From assembly GCA_934276635.1 (NCBI GenBank), contig CAKQTH010000021.1, positions 1 through 10,057 on the forward strand: a stretch of DNA of 10,057 nt. Direction: 5' to 3'. The position numbers and the translations under genes are program-made. Within the stretch, counting starts at the first letter, position 1, and each line of letters begins with the position of its first letter. Shown here piece after piece: positions 6,549-10,057 of the stretch. Under the pieces are notes generated by a model. It made no database searches and was not told where the DNA came from. It saw only the letters and a list, made by a program, of their open reading frames with translations. The stretch is from an uncultured Alphaproteobacteria bacterium. GTDB lineage: Bacteria > Pseudomonadota > Alphaproteobacteria > RF32 > CAG-239.

Positions 6549-7871
6549 ATGACAAATATAAAAGTTAGATTTGCACCGTCGCCGACCGGTTCAATGCATA
6601 TCGGCAACACACGCACGGCCTTGTTCAACTGGCTGCTTGCAAAAAAACTCGGCGGAGAATTTATTCTGCGCATTGACGATACGGATTTGGTTCGTTCAAA
6701 AAAAGAATATGAAGATATTATCCGTGATGTTTTGACCTGGCTCGGGTTGGCTTGGAGCGATGAAAAAAGACAAACCGCCCGAATTGAGAGACATCGTGAA
6801 GTTGCAAAAAAAATGATGGCGGAAGGCCGGATTTATCCTTGCTATGAAACGCCAGAAGAACTTGAATTTATGCGCAAAAAATTGATGGCAAAAGGACTGC
6901 CACCGATTTATGACCGCAGTGCGCTCAAGCTGACAAAAGAACAAATAGAAGCATATGAAAAAGAGGGGCGCAAACCGCACTACCGCTTTAAGCTTGAAGA
7001 TGGCGAAATCAAGTGGAACGATATGATAAGAGGCGAGATAAAATATGAGGCGAAAAATCTCAGCGACCCGATTATTATTCGTGAAGACGGCTCGTTTTTG
7101 TATCATCTTCCATCGGTTATTGATGACTTTGATTTCGGAATTACGCATATTGTCCGCGGTGAAGATCATGTTACGAATACGGCAGCTCAAATTCAGATGT
7201 TTGAAGCTTTGGGCGGAAAAGTTCCGGTTTTTGCACATCTTCCGCTTTTGACCGGCAAAGAGGGCAAACTTTCTAAGCGTTTGGGCTCGCTTGGCGTTGT
7301 TCAGTTGCGTGAAGAAGGCATTGAGGCGATGGCAATTTGTTCGTTTTTGGCAAAGCTCGGCACTTCGGAGGCTATTGAGCCTTTTGGCAGTTTGGAAGAA
7401 TTGGCCGCATCGCTTGATTTTTCAAAAATGGGGCGTGCACAGCCTAAGTTTGATGAAGAAGAGCTCAAACTGTTTAATACAAAACTCGTGCATTCTTTGT
7501 CGTATGACAAGGTAAAAAGCCGCGTTAATGTGACGGAAGAATTTTGGAATGATATGCGCGCAAATCTTGATATTGTCGACGATATTCACATTTGGGATAA
7601 TATATGCAATTACGAAATTGAGCCGATTATTGAGGATAAGGCTTTGACCGATGCTGCCGCTCAGCTGCTGCCGGAAGAGCCTTGGGACGCAAACACATAT
7701 TCCGTTTTGATAGACGGGCTCAAAAAAACAACCGGCAAAAAAGGCAAAGAGTTGTTCCACCCGCTGCGCAAGGCTTTGACCGCGCGTGAGGACGGGCCGG
7801 AACTTAAAATTTTGCTTCCGCTGATTGGAAGAACAAGAGCTTTGAAACGACTGAAAGGGAAAAAGGCATAA
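6549..7871 (+). CDS. gltX: glutamate-tRNA ligase (GluRS), alphaproteobacterial short type
   Basis: Class I synthetase that charges tRNA with glutamate in the cytoplasm. The ATP site begins FAPSPTGSMHIGN, with the HIGH-equivalent HIGN at 17-20. IDDTDLVRSKKEY follows at about 46-58. The KMSKS-equivalent KLSKR is at 240-244 within GKLSKRLGS. The C-terminal half (SFLAKLGTS, FSKMGRAQPKFDEEEL, and the ending LLPLIGRTRALKRL) resembles one of the two GluRS types common in alphaproteobacteria. In such genomes one GluRS may also charge tRNA-Gln for the GatCAB amidotransferase, but which role this copy plays is not visible. At 440 residues it is slightly short of the 470 typical of E. coli. A TTG four codons upstream is in frame, but the ATG at 6549 begins the family homology. 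cysS follows after one base. Confidence 0.96.
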   Translation: MTNIKVRFAPSPTGSMHIGNTRTALFNWLLAKKLGGEFILRIDDTDLVRSKKEYEDIIRDVLTWLGLAWSDEKRQTARIERHREVAKKMMAEGRIYPCYETPEELEFMRKKLMAKGLPPIYDRSALKLTKEQIEAYEKEGRKPHYRFKLEDGEIKWNDMIRGEIKYEAKNLSDPIIIREDGSFLYHLPSVIDDFDFGITHIVRGEDHVTNTAAQIQMFEALGGKVPVFAHLPLLTGKEGKLSKRLGSLGVVQLREEGIEAMAICSFLAKLGTSEAIEPFGSLEELAASLDFSKMGRAQPKFDEEELKLFNTKLVHSLSYDKVKSRVNVTEEFWNDMRANLDIVDDIHIWDNICNYEIEPIIEDKALTDAAAQLLPEEPWDANTYSVLIDGLKKTTGKKGKELFHPLRKALTAREDGPELKILLPLIGRTRALKRLKGKKA

Positions 7872-7872
7872 A

Positions 7873-9252
7873 ATGACAGAGGTATATTTGCATAATACAC
7901 TGACCAGACGCAAAGAAAAATTTGTTCCGATAGATGAAAACAATGTCAGAATGTATGTCTGCGGGCCGACGGTGTATGACAAAGCCCACCTCGGAAATGC
8001 GAAAACTCCGGTGGCTTATGATGTTTTATTTCGTCTGCTGCGTCAGGTTTACGGCGAAAATCATGTTACTTATGTTTCAAACATTACAGATGTTGATGAT
8101 AAAATTTTGAACAAACATAAAGAAACTGGAAAGCCTATTCGCGAGATTACGGAACAGACCTGCAAATGGTATCTTGAAGATATGCAAAGGCTCGGGAATC
8201 TGGAGCCGACATATCGTCCGCGGGCGACGGATTATATCAGTGAGATGATAGAAATCGTCAAATTGCTGCTCAAAAACGGACATGCGTATGAGGCGGAAAA
8301 TCATGTGTTGTTTGATGTTGATTCAATGCAGAATTACGGTTGTTTGTCCGGCCGCTCGATGAAAGAGATGATTGCCGGCGCCAGAGTTGAAGTTGCGGAT
8401 TATAAGAAAAATCCGGCAGATTTTGTTTTGTGGAAACCATCAGAAGCAGATCAGCCGGGTTGGGACAGCCCGTGGGGATACGGTAGACCAGGTTGGCATC
8501 TGGAATGCTCGGCAATGAGCTCAAAACTTTTGGGCAATGATTTTGATATTCACGGCGGCGGATCTGATTTGATATTTCCGCATCATGAAAACGAGTTTGC
8601 GCAATCTTGCTGCGCCTTTGAAGGCTCTCATTTTGCGCATTATTGGGTTCATACCGGAATGCTGATGGTAAACGGCGAAAAAATGTCAAAATCTTTGGGA
8701 AATTTCTATATTCTTGATGATGTTTTGGCAAAAGCTCCGGCAGAGGCTTTGCGGCTTTTGTTTTTAGGAACACATTATCATCAGCCGTTTAATTTTACCT
8801 TTGAAGGATTGGCTCTTTCAAAGCAGATGCTTGATAAGTTTTATAATGCTCTGCTCAGGGTGAAAGATGTTAAGGCCGAAAAAGTTGCGCCGGAAGAAAA
8901 GCTGATTGACGCGTTGGCAGACGATTTGAATACTCCGTTGGCTTTGAGTTATATTCACGAGGCGGTTAATCGCTTGAACAAGGCGGAAACGCTTGAGGAA
9001 CAGGCAAAAGAAAAGGCTATATTGCTGGCTGATGCGTATATGCTCGGAATTTTGTTTCAAGATCCGCAGGATTGGTTCGGGTGCTCCGAAGATGATGCGA
9101 AAGCAAAAGAAATAGAGTCAAAAATTGTGGCTCGCGCTGAGGCCAAAAAAGCCAAAGATTGGGCAAAAGCCGATGCAATTCGTAATGAGCTGAAAGAACA
9201 GGGCATAATCTTGGAAGATTCTCCGAACGGAACAACTTGGAAAAGGTTATAG
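7873..9252 (+). CDS. cysS: cysteine-tRNA ligase (CysRS)
   Basis: Class I synthetase that charges tRNA-Cys. The Zn site that selects cysteine is complete: C30 in MYVCGPTVYD, C212 in GWHLECSAMS, and H237 and E241 in PHHENE. The HIGH-equivalent HLGN is at 39-42 and KMSKS at 270-274 in GEKMSKSLGN. GRPGWHLECSAM, the HGGGSDLIFPHHENEFAQS block and SNITDVDDKI are standard for the family, and 459 residues is the usual length. The helical C-terminal region ends in AKDWAKADAIRNELKEQGI, as expected. The ATG is one base after the gltX stop, with AAGG inside the end of gltX as ribosome site, so the two are cotranscribed. A gltX-cysS pairing is known in Bacillus, where cysE lies between them; here there is no cysE. 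A terminator follows ten bases after the stop. Confidence 0.97.
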   Translation: MTEVYLHNTLTRRKEKFVPIDENNVRMYVCGPTVYDKAHLGNAKTPVAYDVLFRLLRQVYGENHVTYVSNITDVDDKILNKHKETGKPIREITEQTCKWYLEDMQRLGNLEPTYRPRATDYISEMIEIVKLLLKNGHAYEAENHVLFDVDSMQNYGCLSGRSMKEMIAGARVEVADYKKNPADFVLWKPSEADQPGWDSPWGYGRPGWHLECSAMSSKLLGNDFDIHGGGSDLIFPHHENEFAQSCCAFEGSHFAHYWVHTGMLMVNGEKMSKSLGNFYILDDVLAKAPAEALRLLFLGTHYHQPFNFTFEGLALSKQMLDKFYNALLRVKDVKAEKVAPEEKLIDALADDLNTPLALSYIHEAVNRLNKAETLEEQAKEKAILLADAYMLGILFQDPQDWFGCSEDDAKAKEIESKIVARAEAKKAKDWAKADAIRNELKEQGIILEDSPNGTTWKRL

Positions 9253-9261
9253 CAAAATATG

Positions 9262-9289
9262 CGGCTGTGGTGAAAATCGCAGCCGTTTT
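9262..9289 (+). terminator. intrinsic terminator of the gltX-cysS operon
   Basis: An eight-base-pair stem, CGGCTGTG with CGCAGCCG (one G-U pair), closes an eight-base loop and is followed by TTTT. It begins ten bases after the cysS stop codon. Confidence 0.8.
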
Positions 9290-9310
9290 CTGTATTGCGG
9301 ATATAAAATA

Positions 9311-9339
9311 TTGACAAAAAGTGACGCATATATTACAAC
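9311..9339 (+). promoter_or_regulatory. promoter of the first tandem-family gene
   Basis: A perfect -35 TTGACA (9311-9316) is followed by 17 bases and the -10 TACAAC (9334-9339, four of six consensus bases). The -35 is 62 bases before the ATG at 9373. The second family copy has a -35 64 bases before its ATG. The matching geometry supports both. Confidence 0.55.
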
Positions 9340-9351
9340 TATGAGTAGTTG
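9336..9351. promoter_or_regulatory. perfect inverted repeat overlapping the -10 box and start site, candidate operator
   Basis: CAACTA, four bases (TGAG), then TAGTTG form a perfect 6-base inverted repeat that covers the end of the -10 box and the predicted transcription start (about 9346). This is a typical repressor position. It could also form a small hairpin at the very 5' end of the transcript. A related sequence recurs in the terminator at 9913-9939. Confidence 0.4.
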
Positions 9352-9371
9352 ATGTTACGGAGTGAGTATAA

Positions 9372-9408
9372 AATGGCCAGGAAAGACGAGATAAAGGTAT
9401 ATAACGAG
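9372..9408 (+). repeat. 37-base direct repeat, first copy
   Basis: Bases 9372-9408 are identical to 10021-10057, at a distance of 649 bases. The repeat covers one base before the ATG and the first 12 codons of each gene. The sequences diverge immediately upstream. Where the similarity ends downstream is not known, because the second copy is cut by the window edge. Confidence 0.95.
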
Positions 9409-9834
9409 AAAGAAGAGACGGAAAAAGATTATGAGAATTTCCGTAAAGATTGGCAGTATAACAGAGATACCGAATCCGGAGTACACAAGAGTGGATTGAA
9501 GGTTGCCAAAAGGTTCACTTATGCCTGGAAGTTTGTGTATGATAACCTTTACGAGTGGATGGATCAGCTGAAATCAGAGGGCTTAACCAGGGAAGAAGTT
9601 TGCCAGTATCTGAGAATGGTTGATAACCAATTTGTGATACTTACCGAGAAAGAGCCGATGATAGAGAAAGAACTGACTTTGGAAGAAAAAGTCGCGGAAA
9701 TGGAAGAAAGTAATAAAAGGAAAGTTGAGCTGGCAAAAGAAGGAAATAACTTAAGCGATGAAGAAGTTGCGAATCTGGAGAAAAGATTGCAGAACAGTTT
9801 GGACAGATATCGCAAAAACGGTGGACGCTGGTAA
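9373..9834 (+). CDS. unrecognised charged cytoplasmic protein, first member of a tandem family
   Basis: I do not recognise this 153-residue protein. It has no signal peptide, no membrane segment and only one cysteine (C77). The N-terminus is rich in Glu, Lys and Asp (1-35). A central block with many aromatic residues (VAKRFTYAWKFVYDNLYEWMDQL, 44-66, then EEVCQYLRMVDNQFVIL, 75-91) looks like two or three amphipathic helices. The C-terminal third (98-148) is strongly charged and probably a coiled coil (LEEKVAEMEESNKRK, then EEVANLEKRLQNSLDRYRKN). It ends GGRW. In-frame starts exist at 9349 (TTG) and 9352 (ATG). I chose the ATG at 9373 because GGAG lies ten bases upstream and because the neighbouring copy starts at the same codon. 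Codon choice is unlike the housekeeping genes, with AGG at codon 3 and frequent ATA and GAG. It has its own promoter and terminator. A structural or DNA-binding role is possible but not supported. Confidence 0.85.
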   Translation: MARKDEIKVYNEKEETEKDYENFRKDWQYNRDTESGVHKSGLKVAKRFTYAWKFVYDNLYEWMDQLKSEGLTREEVCQYLRMVDNQFVILTEKEPMIEKELTLEEKVAEMEESNKRKVELAKEGNNLSDEEVANLEKRLQNSLDRYRKNGGRW

Positions 9835-9887
9835 TGGAAGAAGATGTAGATTTAATCAGTTCGGCATTATTAAAAGAAATAAAATAA
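9834..9887 (+). CDS. possible 17-residue ORF overlapping the end of the charged protein gene
   Basis: An ATG overlaps the stop codon of the upstream gene (TAATG) and opens a frame of 17 codons, MEEDVDLISSALLKEIK, before TAA. The overlap suits translational coupling, and GGTGG about ten bases upstream may serve as ribosome site. The peptide would be a small acidic helix. The frame is -1 relative to the upstream gene and stays open across its end, so it may instead be a remnant or frameshift-read C-terminal extension. Very short, so it may also be chance. Confidence 0.3.
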   Translation: MEEDVDLISSALLKEIK

Positions 9888-9912
9888 AGAATATATTAAA
9901 TGGCAATATGGC

Positions 9913-9939
9913 AATTACAACGAGTAGTTGTGATTTTTT
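9913..9939 (+). terminator. intrinsic terminator after the first tandem-family gene
   Basis: A nine-base-pair stem, AATTACAAC with GTTGTGATT (one U-G pair), closes the loop GAGTA and runs into six T (9934-9939). It separates the two tandem genes, so each copy is its own transcription unit. Confidence 0.8.
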
Positions 9940-9957
9940 GTAAATAAGGGAAGATGC

Positions 9958-9986
9958 TTGACGAAAGTAGAAAATGCTGGTATAAG
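9958..9986 (+). promoter_or_regulatory. promoter of the second tandem-family gene
   Basis: -35 TTGACG (9958-9963), a 17-base spacer and -10 TATAAG (9981-9986), each five of six consensus bases. The predicted start is about 9992, giving a 30-base leader with a strong GGGAGGG ribosome site (10008-10014). Confidence 0.7.
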
Positions 9987-10020
9987 GATATAAAACAATA
10001 TTCCACCGGGAGGGATAATC

Positions 10021-10057
10021 AATGGCCAGGAAAGACGAGATAAAGGTATATAACGAG
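10021..10057 (+). repeat. 37-base direct repeat, second copy
   Basis: Identical to 9372-9408. It is cut by the end of the window, so the true repeat may be longer. Confidence 0.95.
10022..10057 (+). CDS. second member of the tandem family, partial, cut by the window edge
   Basis: The first 12 codons (MARKDEIKVYNE) are identical at the base level to those of the gene at 9373, including the rare AGG at codon 3. GGGAGGG seven bases before the ATG is a stronger ribosome site than that of the first copy, and the promoter at 9958-9986 is also closer to consensus. The rest of the gene lies outside the window, so whether it is a full copy, a diverged relative or a shared N-terminus on a different protein cannot be told. 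The function is unknown, as for the first copy. Confidence 0.85.
   Translation, partial: MARKDEIKVYNE

Noticed and set aside
9349..9372. Upstream starts TTG 9349 or ATG 9352 for the charged protein
   Set aside because: The ATG at 9373 has a well-placed GGAG, and the duplicate gene at 10022 starts at the identical codon. The eight extra residues are not part of the repeat.
9311..10057. CRISPR array or insertion sequence at the right end
   Set aside because: There are only two repeat copies, 649 bases apart and in coding sequence. No transposase and no terminal inverted repeats flank the unit.

Overview
The window looks like a chromosomal segment of an AT-rich alphaproteobacterium, possibly host-associated. 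Three things suggest this. The AspRS and GluRS have alphaproteobacterial-style signatures (FRDEDPRADRSPGEF; KLSKRLGS). aspS lies next to rnd, and cpoB next to tilS. The protein pairs and domain types are typical of that class. The placement is from memory of the families, not from a database search. Genes are tightly packed, and no stretch longer than 300 bases lacks a gene.

Layout. Positions 1-312 hold the 5' end of a minus-strand gene for an exported protein. Its promoter has a run of nine G between the -35 and -10 boxes, which is the architecture of a phase-variable promoter. The aspS terminator lies just upstream of that promoter. Positions 313-3380 hold aspS (minus) and rnd (plus), transcribed divergently from a 131-base spacer. 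rnd ends in a palindromic terminator that contains its own stop codon and separates it from a convergent ArsR-family regulator gene (3408-3689, minus). Positions 3875-6473 are a plus-strand operon of cpoB, tilS and mlaC with overlapping ends, read divergently from the regulator. Positions 6549-9252 are gltX and cysS with a one-base gap, followed by a terminator.

Positions 9311-10057 are different in character. A highly charged 153-residue protein that I do not recognise (9373-9834) has its own promoter, a possible 17-codon overlapping ORF and its own terminator. A second promoter then leads into another gene whose first 36 bases are identical to those of the first. This is the start of a tandem family that continues past the window edge.

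How the genes work together. aspS, gltX, cysS, tilS and rnd all serve translation or RNA maturation: charging of Asp, Glu and Cys tRNAs, lysidine modification of tRNA-Ile2, and 3' trimming of RNA. cpoB and mlaC serve the cell envelope: coordination of outer-membrane constriction and peptidoglycan synthesis, and phospholipid trafficking. The two ends of the window are the accessory parts: a possibly phase-variable exported protein on the left and an unrecognised tandem gene family on the right.
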